Source of the DNA: Corynebacterium minutissimum
GTDB taxonomy: Bacteria; Actinomycetota; Actinomycetes; Mycobacteriales; Mycobacteriaceae
Assembly (NCBI RefSeq): GCF_000988205.1
Contig: NZ_LAYQ01000006.1
Span: 36,911 to 100,910, forward strand
Direction of reading: 5' to 3'
DNA: 64,000 nt
The notes under the pieces are model-generated. The model saw only the letters and a list, made by a program, of their open reading frames with translations. It did no database searches and was not told the origin of the DNA. The position numbers were made by a program, and so were the translations under genes. Numbering within the stretch: the stretch's first letter is position 1; each line of letters opens with the position of its first letter. This document shows positions 35,795-43,781 of the stretch, piece by piece.

Positions 35795-35930
35795 CGGCCG
35801 GGATCCCCCCCTTCCGCTGGGAGCCTTCCTATCGGCTGGGGTCCCACCCCTTCGGCTGGGGTCCCACCCCTTCGGCTGGGAGCGCCTGTCGGCTGGCCCC
35901 TAGCGGCTGAGCTGCCTCCGTATCGGCAGC
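35795..35930 (+). repeat. Degenerate 20-bp tandem repeat
   Basis: CGGCTGG-type units recur at about 35795, 35814, 35833, 35853, 35873, 35890, 35904 and 35924. The three from 35833 to 35873 are spaced exactly 20 bases and the copies between them are identical (CGGCTGGGGTCCCACCCCTT); outer copies are decayed. It lies between the SIP fusion and a DtxR-like box, in a region with no gene. Confidence 0.8.
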
Positions 35931-35951
35931 CACACACCCCCAAAAAAATAA

Positions 35952-35970
35952 TTAACTTAGCCTATCCTTT
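35952..35970 (+). promoter_or_regulatory. DtxR-like iron box before broken binding-protein gene
   Basis: TTAACTTAGCCTATCCTTT matches most of the 19-base DtxR consensus, including the central TTAGCCTA. A partial second box (GTTAGGCT) follows near 35975. The gene it once controlled, starting at 36104, is broken. Confidence 0.65.
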
Positions 35971-36103
35971 ATCTAGTTAGGCTGCCCCATGTGGGGTAGA
36001 CGCGGTAGACGTGATTGACGCGCGCTCGAGGATCGATCAACACCCCGTGCGTCCGATGGCCTTCACCGCACCCCAATGAGCTCCCTACACGTTAGGCTTC
36101 TAC

Positions 36104-36312
36104 ATGTTTCGAAACAATTCGCTGACCCGTCGCGCGGCAATGAAGACGGCCGCTGTCTTAGCAGCATCCACTCTCGTCCTTTCCGGTTGCTCCTGAGGCG
36201 AGGATTCCTCGGCGTCAAATATTGAGGGCAATGGGAACGAGCGCATCGCCGCAGTTGGCCTAGGAGACAGCGATACCTTGCTCGCGCTAGGTATCCAGCC
36301 TGTTTGGCAGCA
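36104..36312 (+). pseudogene. N-terminal remnant of FecB-type siderophore-binding lipoprotein
   Basis: From ATG 36104 the frame encodes a twin-Arg/hydrophobic signal with lipobox LVLSGCS, then an in-frame TGA at 36194-36196. It then continues with ERIAAVGLGDSDTLLALGIQP, the characteristic first strand and helix of FecB-type binding proteins. After about 36310 the similarity ends abruptly inside the domain and the same frame runs into acyltransferase-like sequence. It is thus both interrupted by a stop codon and truncated by a deletion or recombination. A DtxR-like box upstream is retained. Confidence 0.75.
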
Positions 36313-36490
36313 ACACGCACATCGGGAAAACGTTGTCATCAACTCGGGCGCGCGTTTCCAGGATCACGGTGGCATCCACAAAGGGGAGCATGCGGTCGTG
36401 GCCGCGGGCACGGTGGTGACCAAGGACGTCGCGCTGCGCACTATTGCGGGCGGGGTGTCGGCCCGTTACTTGCGCGACATCGAGGGCTAA
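36313..36490 (+). pseudogene. C-terminal remnant of hexapeptide-repeat acetyltransferase
   Basis: In the same frame as the broken binding protein, this stretch encodes HKGEHAVVAAGTVVTKDVA followed by a GGVSARYLRDI end. This matches the last left-handed beta-helix coil and tail of sugar/maltose O-acetyltransferases (usually GAGAVVTKDVP...GxPAKxIRxI). The rest of the enzyme is missing. It marks the far side of a deletion junction; the stop codon overlaps the end of the convergent lipoprotein gene by four bases. Confidence 0.65.
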
Positions 36491-37666
36491 TCCGCGCGGG
36501 CAGAGGACGTTGCCGCCGAGCGCATGGTACCCGCCTCCAGGTCATCCTCGTTGAAGAAGTCGAGGACGCCGTCCTCGAAGACGTAGGCGCCGTCGGGGAA
36601 GTAGAGGGTCAGAGTGCCGTCTTTGAGCTCCGCCTGGATGGGGTGACCCAAGGTGCCGGCCTCGTAAGTGCCGTCGCCGACCTTTTCAAATTTCTTGTCG
36701 GACAGGAAGTCCTTGGAGTCGTCTCTGAAGGTGGCGAGGTCGACTTCCGTTTCGCCATGGGCTTTGAGGAAGTAGTTGCTTGGTCCGTTCATGGCATGCG
36801 TGGGGGAAAAATCGCCGTCGATGAAGCCGCATTCACTTTCGCTGATGGAGAAGCGGCAGCGAACGGGGCCGCTATTGGTGTCGAATTCGTAGAACTCGTC
36901 GAGGTCGGCCGGATCGACGGCGTCGCTCAGCTGGGTGAGGTCGATCCCGATGTGGTGTTTGTCTTCTGCGTTGAGCTCGGTCCTGAGTGCTCCGAAGTCC
37001 ATCGCGGTAAATGTCACGCTCACTGGATTGCCTGCCTCATGAGCGGGAGTATCGCCCGTAGTGAAACCTACGGAGTTGCTGCCAATGGTGAAGTCGAAGC
37101 CGTCGCCGGAGAAATAACCATTGCTGTCATTGAGCGGGTGGCCCCAGTTGAAAACGATGGGGAAGACCACTTGTTCGCCCTCGTAGTTGCCGGAGGCGAT
37201 GATGTAGCTCAGGGGCTCGCACGAATCGAAAGAATCTTGGGTGACCTTGAAGTCTTTGAGAGGTGCTCCGCGTTCAGGCTCCTCCGTCGACAGGAAATGA
37301 ACGATGGCCGTTGGTGCTTCGCCTTTGTCAACGAATTCGCCGACTCCGGTGTCGGCGACTCCGGCGTTCGGGTCGCAGCTTTCTTCGGCCAAGGATACGG
37401 GCCAGTTGCGTGTCGATGCCGCCCTGCTCGACGTAGCTGGGCTGGTTCTGCTGCGAGTCGCGCGTGAGGAAGTGCTCGAGGTCGCTGTTGGGTTGGAGGC
37501 AGACTCGGTCGCCGTGGTCGAGTCAGCTGCCACTGCGGATTCCGACGGGGCTGCCTCGCGCCGGGTGTCGGGGAGAGAGCAGGACGCAACGAGCGCGGCT
37601 GCTGATGCCGCCGCTACTGCGGCACGCGCGGTGCGTTGGGGGCAGGAGGGCAGGGAGAGTGGTCAT
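36487..37666 (-). pseudogene. Secreted lipoprotein, unknown function, N-terminal frameshift
   Basis: The main frame (stop at 36487) extends upstream beyond GTG 37533 to a lipoprotein signal, AVAAASAAALVASCSLPD, but has no in-frame start. An ATG at 37666 lies in the adjacent frame, and the two join if one base is removed from the run of five G (+ strand) near 37637-37642. The mature protein (about 350 residues) has a Thr/Ser-rich linker, then an acidic beta-rich domain with Cys pairs (EESCDPN, FDSCEPL, RCRFSISESECGF). No family recognised. The break is probably an artefact or very recent. Confidence 0.65.
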
Positions 37667-37768
37667 GGTGTATGTCCTTCGTCCGAGGGGCGAACTTGTG
37701 GCCGAGACTAACGAAGCGCGAAGCCGAGTTCTATCACCGGCTGGAAATTGTTGGGAGATCGAAATGAT

Positions 37769-38431
37769 TTACGGGGAGAGCTCAGTAATGGGCTGGACAG
37801 ACAAGATGTCGACCTCGCCCGCGCAGCCCTGCAGGCCCGGTACTGCGACATAGAGGCTGTCGGTGTTTTCGGGCGGATAGATCCGCAGGCCATCGGCGTC
37901 CTGCGGTTGGCAGGCCGCCGCGTCGAGCAATCCCACGTTGGTGATCTTGAGCCCCGCGCGGGCCTGGGCCCCTGGCGCCAGCGTCACGGTGGCAGCTTCG
38001 GTGCTGGTCTCACGCAGCGCGGCGGGGCCTAGTTGAGTGCCGTCGTTGCCGGTGACGGCGGAGACGCCGGGGAAGCCCGTGAGGGTGCACTCCTCGCCAG
38101 AGGTATTGGTCAGCACGATGTCGACGAGCAGGGAGCCAGCGGCTCCTTGCTCGTTGGCGATCTCGGTGGAGAGCTGGGAGGTGGCGCAGGCGCCCTCGGG
38201 CAAGGGCGGGATAGTGGAGGATGCTGGGGCTGGTGCGGTGCCGGACGCGCCGGGAGCGGCCCCGGAAGCAACGTCGTCGGCGGCATCGTCACCCGCAGGG
38301 GCGTTGGCCGAGTGAACGACGGTGGTCGTGACTGCCGACGGTGCCGCAGAGTCCTCCTTGCCGGCGGAACACGCGGCGAGTGGCAGCAGCAGGCTGAGGG
38401 ACAGGAGTGCGCGCAGATTCTTCACACCCAC
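37769..38431 (-). CDS. DUF4232 family lipoprotein
   Basis: This 220-residue lipoprotein has a signal LRALLSLSLLLPLAACSAG with lipobox and a linker rich in Ala/Pro/Ser (about residues 25-75). It is followed by a DUF4232 domain with the family's Cys and VDIVLTNTSGEECTLTGFPGVSAV and a C-terminal LQGCAGEVDILSV. It sits on the outer face of the membrane; function is unknown. GTG 38431 or GTG 38425 may start translation. It and the neighbouring lipoprotein gene point the same way but are separated by about 100 bases. Confidence 0.8.
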   Translation of the reverse strand: MGVKNLRALLSLSLLLPLAACSAGKEDSAAPSAVTTTVVHSANAPAGDDAADDVASGAAPGASGTAPAPASSTIPPLPEGACATSQLSTEIANEQGAAGSLLVDIVLTNTSGEECTLTGFPGVSAVTGNDGTQLGPAALRETSTEAATVTLAPGAQARAGLKITNVGLLDAAACQPQDADGLRIYPPENTDSLYVAVPGLQGCAGEVDILSVQPITELSP

Positions 38432-38621
38432 AGGGTAGTTTCACAGCACGACGGGGACTAGAGATTACTGGTCACGAGTCTGTTAAGTCTTTGCTAGCAA
38501 TGAGCAACGATTCGCAGAATGTGTCACACAGTGTGCAGTAGCCGTCCTGTGACTGAAAGTGTGAACATGATGAACTCCCGCCGCCTTTCCCATGATCGAA
38601 AAACGCAGGGAACGACGGGGC

Positions 38622-39404
38622 CTATGGGCGCTCCGGCACGATGAGCGGCCCGCCGGTGACGGGGTCCTCGATGACGCGGGAGTCCAGGTCGAAGACGTCG
38701 CGCAGGGCCTGCGGCGTGATGGTGGACTCGGGCGAGCCCAGGGCCGTGACGGAGCCGTCCTTCATGAGGACGAGGTTGTCCGAGTAGCGGGCGGCTAGGT
38801 TGAGATCGTGGAGCACCATGACGATGGTCTTGCCCTGTTCCTTATTGAGCGTGGAGACGAGCTCGAGGACGTCGATGGAGTGCGCCAGGTCCAGGTAGGT
38901 GGTGGGCTCGTCGAGGAAGACGATGTCGGTGTCCTGAGCCAGGACCATGGCTATCCACACGCGCTGGCGCTGGCCGCCGGACAGGGAGTCCACGGGGCGG
39001 TCGCGCAGCTGAAAGACGTTGGTGAGCGCCATGGCCTCGTCCACGGCGGCGGAGTGGGAGGCGGACCACTGCTGCAGCCAGGACTGGTGCGGGTGCCTGC
39101 CGCGGGCCACGAGGTCTGCGACGGTGACGCCGGCAGGGGCGATGGGGGACTGGGGGAGCATCGACAAGCGCGTGGCTAGCTCTCGGGAGGAGTAGTCACC
39201 CAGCTTCTTCCCGTCGAGGGTGACGGAGCCCGCCGACAGTGGGAGCAAGTGGGACAGGCCGCGCAGGAGGGTCGACTTGCCGCAGCCGTTGGCGCCGATG
39301 AGCGTGGTGACCTGGCCGTCGGGGATGTCGAGTGTGACGTCGCGGCTGATGACGGTATCGCCATAACCGACGGAGACGGAGTACGCGGAAAGTCGAGCGT
39401 TCAT
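38622..39404 (-). CDS. Siderophore ABC importer ATP-binding protein (FecE-type)
   Basis: This 260-residue ABC ATPase has Walker A IGANGCGKSTLL, Q-loop LPQSP, signature DSLSGGQRQRVW, Walker B DIVFLDEPTTYLD and switch His VLHDLN. It powers the two membrane subunits encoded upstream. Its ATG overlaps the stop of the binding-protein gene by one base. It is the last gene of a leftward four-gene operon: permease, permease, binding protein, ATPase. Confidence 0.93.
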   Translation of the reverse strand: MNARLSAYSVSVGYGDTVISRDVTLDIPDGQVTTLIGANGCGKSTLLRGLSHLLPLSAGSVTLDGKKLGDYSSRELATRLSMLPQSPIAPAGVTVADLVARGRHPHQSWLQQWSASHSAAVDEAMALTNVFQLRDRPVDSLSGGQRQRVWIAMVLAQDTDIVFLDEPTTYLDLAHSIDVLELVSTLNKEQGKTIVMVLHDLNLAARYSDNLVLMKDGSVTALGSPESTITPQALRDVFDLDSRVIEDPVTGGPLIVPERP

Positions 39405-40315
39405 TACTTGATGTTGTCCTTCAGACCCTGGAGGATGATGGTGGCCGAGAGCAGGGACGCGTTCATGTACCAGGACTCGTAGTCCACGGACACGGCCTGG
39501 TTGGCCTGCACTGCCTTGAGAGAGTGCCACGCGGCGGCCTGCGAGGGGTCGGCGGCGCCGGCGTTGACGCCGTAGAAGATCCAGTCGGCGTCGGCCTCGG
39601 AGAGCTGCTCGGCGGAGATGTCCTGGCCAGCCTTCTCAATCTGCTTTTGGTTGGCGGGGCGGGGCAGGCCGGCATCGGCGGCCACGGAGCCCGCCATGGA
39701 GTTGACCCCGTAGAGCTGGAACTGGTCGTCCTTGGAACGCAGGAAGGAGACGGTGGGCTTGGAGGATAGGCCCTCGCCCCAGGCTTTGGCGTTGGACTCG
39801 TACTCGGCCAGGAGGGTCTCGGCGGAGTCCTTCTTGCCCACGGCCTCGGCGATGGTGAGGAGGTCCTGCTTCCAGTTCTCGCCGCCGCCCTTACCGGTGA
39901 CGACGGGCGCGATGGCCTTGAGCTGCTTCAGGATGGCCTCGTCCGTACGCGAGTTAGCGCAGATGAGGGTGGGCTTCAGGGAGGCGATGGTCTCCAGATC
40001 CGGGTTGGCGCGTAGGCCGCAGTCCGCGATGGAGTCCAGATCGAAGTCGGAGCCGAAGCGGTTGCGGATGTAGTCCGGGACGACGCCCAGGTTCTTGGCC
40101 TTGGCCGCGCCCACCGGGAGAATGCGCAGCATGAGGAGGTTGTCCAGCTGGCCGGTGTTGAGCGCGATCACGCGCTGGTGCTGCTCGGCGGCGCTGGACG
40201 ATGCCGCGGAGGTGGTCGCCTGCTCTCTCGGCGCAGTCTCCTGTTTGGAGCAGGCCGCAGCGAAGGCGGCGACGCCGAGGCCGGCGGTGATCTTGAGGAA
40301 GTTACGTCGTTGCAT
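39404..40315 (-). CDS. Siderophore-binding lipoprotein, Tat-type signal
   Basis: This 303-residue binding protein begins MQRRNFLKITAGLG, a twin-arginine signal, and has the lipobox FAAACSK, so it is probably Tat-exported and lipid-anchored. The binding domain has RVIALNTGQLDNLLMLRILPV, LKPTLICANSRTDEAILKQLKAIAPVV and ENWKQDLLTIAEAVGK, typical of FecB/BtuF-like iron-siderophore binders. It lies in the operon with both permeases and the ATPase. The stop overlaps the ATPase start by one base; the permease stop is six bases upstream of its ATG. Confidence 0.92.
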   Translation of the reverse strand: MQRRNFLKITAGLGVAAFAAACSKQETAPREQATTSAASSSAAEQHQRVIALNTGQLDNLLMLRILPVGAAKAKNLGVVPDYIRNRFGSDFDLDSIADCGLRANPDLETIASLKPTLICANSRTDEAILKQLKAIAPVVTGKGGGENWKQDLLTIAEAVGKKDSAETLLAEYESNAKAWGEGLSSKPTVSFLRSKDDQFQLYGVNSMAGSVAADAGLPRPANQKQIEKAGQDISAEQLSEADADWIFYGVNAGAADPSQAAAWHSLKAVQANQAVSVDYESWYMNASLLSATIILQGLKDNIK

Positions 40316-40321
40316 GGTCGT

Positions 40322-41365
40322 CTACTTTCGTGTTCGAGTTTGCTGCCAGAGCAGCCAGATGAGGAAAGGTCCGCCGATGACCGAGGTGATGATGCCCACC
40401 GGGATCTCCCAGCCGAAGGCACAGCGGGCGATGAGGTCGGACACGCACACGATGAGTGCGCCCATGGCCGCCGATGCCCCCAGGGGCGGCGCCCCGACCC
40501 GCGCCAGGCGTGCGGAGATCTGCGGGGCGACGAAGGCCACGAAGCCCACCGGTCCCACGGCGGAGACGGTCACCGCGGCCAGTAGAACTGAGACGATGAG
40601 CAGTGCCGCGTTGATTTTCTTCAAGGGGGCGCCGAGGGCTTGGGCGGAATCCTCGCCGAGTTCCAGCGCGGGCAGATCGATGGCGATGCGGGCTAGCACT
40701 AGGCCACACACCACGAGCATGCCCAGGGTGGGCCATAGGTGCTCGAAGGTGCAGCCGTTGAGCGAGCCGACCATCCACACCTTGGCCGCGGCCGCGGTGT
40801 TGAGATCTGTGGCGGCCAACATGTACGTGACCAGGGCGTGGAGGAAGGCGTTGCCGCCGATGCCCACGAGGACGAGGCGGAACATATCCATCCCGCCGCG
40901 CCGGGACAGCATCCAGATGGCCGCGCCGGTGGTGAGACCGCCGGCCATGGCGGCGAGCGGGATGCCGACGTAGGCGCCGAACGCCCTGCCGGCCCCGGCA
41001 GATCCTCCGAAGACCATGATGGCCACGGCCGCCACGGTGGCGCCCTGGTTGATGCCCAGGATGTCCGGGCTGGCCAGGCCGTTGCGGGCGATGCGCTGCG
41101 TGATGGCGCCGGAGAGCCCCAGCGCGGCGCCGACGGCTAGACCCACGAGCGAGCGGGCCAGGCGCCAGTCGATGACGACGGTGCGCTCGAGTTTGTTTCC
41201 GCCGCCCGCCAGAACGCCGATGACCTCGGCGGGGTTAAGGGGGAATTCGCCGATGCCGAGGCTGATGACCCACACGAGCGCGCTCACGACCACGATGGCC
41301 GCGGTCCAGGCTTGCGTGCGCGGGTGGTAGAGGAAGCTGAACCTTCCGAGGCTGAGGTACTTCAT
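40322..41365 (-). CDS. Siderophore ABC importer permease (FecCD family), second subunit
   Basis: This 347-residue membrane protein of the FecCD/BtuC family has about nine to ten helices, the family motifs RLARSLVGLAVGAALGLSGA and LASPDILGINQGA, and the ATPase-coupling loop LELGEDSAQALG, plus GPVGFVAFVAPQISARL. ATG 41365 is chosen because it overlaps the stop of the first permease gene by one base. It forms the heterodimeric channel with that protein and takes ferric siderophore from the adjacent binding protein. Confidence 0.93.
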   Translation of the reverse strand: MKYLSLGRFSFLYHPRTQAWTAAIVVVSALVWVISLGIGEFPLNPAEVIGVLAGGGNKLERTVVIDWRLARSLVGLAVGAALGLSGAITQRIARNGLASPDILGINQGATVAAVAIMVFGGSAGAGRAFGAYVGIPLAAMAGGLTTGAAIWMLSRRGGMDMFRLVLVGIGGNAFLHALVTYMLAATDLNTAAAAKVWMVGSLNGCTFEHLWPTLGMLVVCGLVLARIAIDLPALELGEDSAQALGAPLKKINAALLIVSVLLAAVTVSAVGPVGFVAFVAPQISARLARVGAPPLGASAAMGALIVCVSDLIARCAFGWEIPVGIITSVIGGPFLIWLLWQQTRTRK

Positions 41366-42468
41366 TACAGGCTCACCACCGTTCGGTGCCGGACGAGCCA
41401 GATAAACGCCGGCCCGCCGAGCAGCGCGATGACGATGCCCGCTTGGAGCTCGCCGGGGCGCATGATGAGGCGGCCCACGATGTCGGCGCCGAGCAATAGG
41501 CAGGCGCCCGCCAGCGCGGAGTAGGGGGTCACCCACTTGTAGTCCGGGCCGGTGATGCCGCGGGCGACGTGGGGTACCACGAGACCGATGAAGCCGATGG
41601 GGCCCGCGGCTGCCGTGGCCGCGCCGGCCAGCAGGGTGATGGCCACGAGGCCCAGGATACTGGCGCGGGCAACGTTGGTGCCCAGCGCCTGCGCGGCCTC
41701 CGCGCCCAGATTGAGGATGTTGAGCGTCGGGCCCAGCGCCAGGGCTAGTACCGCGCCGATGGCGAGCGGCACGAGCGCAGGGGTGATGATGTCGAAGCCG
41801 CGTCCGGTGACGGACCCCGCTTGCCAGAAGCGGAGGGTGTCGAGCGCGTTGGGATCGATGTAGACGATGGCCGACGTGGCCGCCGCGAGGACGGCGGACA
41901 GGGCGGAACCCGCGAGGACGAGGCCCAGGGTGTCGCCGCGACCGATGCCGCCGGCGGAGAGCCCGAAGACGAGCAGCGCCGCTAGGCCCGCGCCGAGGAA
42001 GGCGAGGAAAAGGTGCGACTGCATGGACGTCAGCCCGAAGAGGAAGATGCCCGCCGCGACGAAGAGTGCGGCGCCCGCATTGACGCCGAGCAGGCCAGGG
42101 TCCGCGAGCGGGTTGCGGGTCAGGCCTTGAACGAGTGTGCCGGCTAGTCCGAGCGCAGCTCCGACGACGATGGCGAGCACGGTGCGCGGGATGCGCATGG
42201 TGGCAAGGATTCCGGCGATCTCGGCGACGCTGCTGCCCACGGTGCCGGCGGCCTGGGCGGTGTCGGTGTGCCCGCGCAGGATCTCCCAGGCGGTGGGCCA
42301 GGCCTGGGTGAGCTCTGAGATGGAGGTCGCCTTGGCGCCCAGTGCCAGGCTGGCGAAGACGAGGGCGACGAGTGTGGCCACGAGGAGGGCTAGGCCGAGG
42401 AGTCGTCTGCTGTGGCCCGCGGCGCGCGGGGTGCCCGCGGCCGGTGTCGGCAGAGTCGTCGATGTCAT
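41365..42468 (-). CDS. Siderophore ABC importer permease (FecCD family), first subunit
   Basis: This 367-residue FecCD permease starts with a 20-residue cytoplasmic tail, then about ten helices. Family motifs are MRIPRTVLAIVVGAALGLAGT, PLADPGLLGVNAGAALF, LNLGAEAAQALG (coupling helix) and GFIGLVVPHVARGI. It is the first gene of the leftward operon. A DtxR-like box (42469-42487) touches its ATG and no Shine-Dalgarno is visible, so the mRNA may be leaderless or the start may be slightly downstream. DtxR binding there would block transcription. Confidence 0.93.
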   Translation of the reverse strand: MTSTTLPTPAAGTPRAAGHSRRLLGLALLVATLVALVFASLALGAKATSISELTQAWPTAWEILRGHTDTAQAAGTVGSSVAEIAGILATMRIPRTVLAIVVGAALGLAGTLVQGLTRNPLADPGLLGVNAGAALFVAAGIFLFGLTSMQSHLFLAFLGAGLAALLVFGLSAGGIGRGDTLGLVLAGSALSAVLAAATSAIVYIDPNALDTLRFWQAGSVTGRGFDIITPALVPLAIGAVLALALGPTLNILNLGAEAAQALGTNVARASILGLVAITLLAGAATAAAGPIGFIGLVVPHVARGITGPDYKWVTPYSALAGACLLLGADIVGRLIMRPGELQAGIVIALLGGPAFIWLVRHRTVVSL

Positions 42469-42487
42469 GTAGGTAAGGATAACCTTA
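42469..42487 (-). promoter_or_regulatory. DtxR-like box abutting the siderophore importer operon
   Basis: GTAGGTAAGGATAACCTTA matches about 15 of 19 consensus DtxR bases, with a good dyad (AGGTAAGGATAACCT). It is immediately upstream of the first permease ATG on the minus strand. Confidence 0.8.
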
Positions 42488-42555
42488 TTTCGACGATGTA
42501 CGTGAATTGTCTCTCCTTGCTGGAGGTTCGTCGGCTTGAGATAGGTTCACCTAAT

Positions 42556-42574
42556 GTTGGTTAGGCTATCTTTT
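42556..42574 (+). promoter_or_regulatory. DtxR-like box before broken binding-protein gene
   Basis: GTTGGTTAGGCTATCTTTT keeps the left half and centre of the DtxR consensus. It lies about 20 bases upstream of ATG 42595 and is divergent from the importer operon box, showing that a divergent iron-regulated gene once stood here. Confidence 0.65.
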
Positions 42575-42594
42575 CTCAATTCGACAGGCCTTTT

Positions 42595-43020
42595 ATGCCT
42601 CTGCGGACTTCCCGCACTCGTCGCTCGGCCGCGGTATTCCTGTCGCTCGCCCTTGTCGGCTGGGGTGCGGCCGCATGCTCGTCGGACCCCGATTCCGGTG
42701 CGGCCGACAACTCGGTGGCGGCATCGTCGGCATCGTTGGCGCAGTAGGCATCGGCTGACGGCGACGCCGCGGCCTATCCGGTCACAGTGGCCACCAAGTT
42801 CGGTGACGTCACCGTCGAGGAGGCCCTGCGGCGCATCGTGGCCCTGGGCTGGGGCGACGCCGAGGTGGCGCTCTCGCTCGGCGTGCAGCCGGACCTTATC
42901 CTCATCCTCGACGTTCGTTCCTCGGGCGATCAAGAGCGCTACGACACACTGTCGGCTATCGCGCCGGTCGTGGGCATCCCGGAGGGCGCAGACAACTGGC
43001 TGACGGATCGTTCCACCCAG
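42595..43020 (+). pseudogene. Broken FecB-type siderophore-binding lipoprotein
   Basis: ATG 42595 starts a lipoprotein signal with lipobox GAAACSS. An in-frame TAG at 42745-42747 interrupts the linker. The frame then continues with YPVTVATKFGDVTVEEALRR and VALGWGDAEVALSLGVQPD, jumping straight to LILILDVRSSGDQERYDTLS and SAIAPVVGIPEGADNW. Relatives have about 40 more residues between LGVQP and PDLIL, so an internal deletion is also present. Everything beyond about 43015 is missing. The gene faced away from the importer operon, with its own DtxR-like box, the classic divergent binding-protein arrangement. Confidence 0.78.
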
Positions 43021-43021
43021 C

Positions 43022-43141
43022 TTGAGTGGTGGGGGAGACGTCGGAAAGCGTGGCGTCGGTGCTGTCATCGGTGGCGCAGCCGGCCAGCGCAAGGGCAAGA
43101 GAACCGGCGGCGAGAACGGGGAGTAGTCGCTGCGTATTCAT
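43022..43141 (-). pseudogene. N-terminal fragment of a second lipoprotein gene
   Basis: On the minus strand ATG 43141 opens a lipoprotein signal, MNTQRLLPVLAAGSLALALAG followed by C, and a Thr/Asp/Ser linker of about 18 residues. It then runs head-on into the 3' end of the broken binding-protein gene at about 43020. No mature domain remains. Given its surroundings it was probably another substrate-binding protein, but only the export signal survives. Confidence 0.6.
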
Positions 43142-43166
43142 GGGGTGGAGTCTAAAGCTTGGGAGG

Positions 43167-43595
43167 CTAGAGTTCCTGCAAGGCGGGGAATACCCTCTCC
43201 TTGAGTAACGGGGCGACATCGACATCCGGGGCGGCCGGATCGACCCACGCCAGCTCAGAGATCTCCTTATCCGGGTGTGCCACGGAGATTTCTTCTTCGT
43301 AGACATAGACGTGTGCGTGGATAGTTTGTGGGGCGTCGTTGGCAGCCGGGGAGATGTAGGTAGCAAGCCGGCGCAGTTTGGACATATCGACCACGGCACG
43401 TATGGCCTCGTGAGCAATGAGCTGGGCTGCGTGGGCGGGATTGATCGTGTCATCGATGGAGCCATACGGCAGGACAAACTCCGGGGTGGAGGTGATGCGG
43501 AGGACGAGCACGCGGCCGTGGGTATCACGCAGAACAACGGCGACAATTTCCTCAATGTCTGCAGCGGGTGAAGGAGAATTGGAGGTCTCAGACAT
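43167..43595 (-). CDS. Nudix-fold protein with degenerate Nudix box
   Basis: ATG 43595 gives a 142-residue Nudix-like protein: EEIVAVVLRDTHGRVLVLR, FVLPYGSIDD, then the helix where the catalytic REUxEExGU should be reads AAQLIAHEAIRAVVDM, lacking the paired metal-binding glutamates. The C-terminal part (HAHVYVYEEEISVAHPDKEISELAWVDP) is normal for the fold. Hydrolase activity is therefore doubtful. It may bind nucleotides without cleaving them. It is 25 bases upstream of the truncated lipoprotein fragment on the same strand. Confidence 0.72.
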   Translation of the reverse strand: MSETSNSPSPAADIEEIVAVVLRDTHGRVLVLRITSTPEFVLPYGSIDDTINPAHAAQLIAHEAIRAVVDMSKLRRLATYISPAANDAPQTIHAHVYVYEEEISVAHPDKEISELAWVDPAAPDVDVAPLLKERVFPALQEL

Positions 43596-43781
43596 GCCTC
43601 CATAGTAGGGCCGCGTCGGGCTTGGGAAGCAGTGAAAGAAGAGAGGGGGCACCCGAAAACTGTCAGTAATGTAACGGGTTGGACACAGTCTCACACGTTA
43701 GAAACGGCCGCTTCGATGCGCGTGCCATCATGGGTAGGTCTTATAGACCAATACGAGAAGAAGTGAAAGAGGAATTGCTCA

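Noticed and set aside
35795..35930. CRISPR array
   Set aside because: The repeats are contiguous 20-base units with no spacers and no cas genes nearby; it is a simple tandem repeat.
36304..37467. 387-codon + strand frame opposite the secreted lipoprotein
   Set aside because: Gly/Val/Glu/Arg-rich shadow of the lipoprotein gene, with no recognisable domain.
38570..38645. Tiny + strand frame MMNSRRLSHDRK near the importer ATPase end
   Set aside because: It overlaps the 3' end of the ATPase gene antisense, with no ribosome-binding site or known family.
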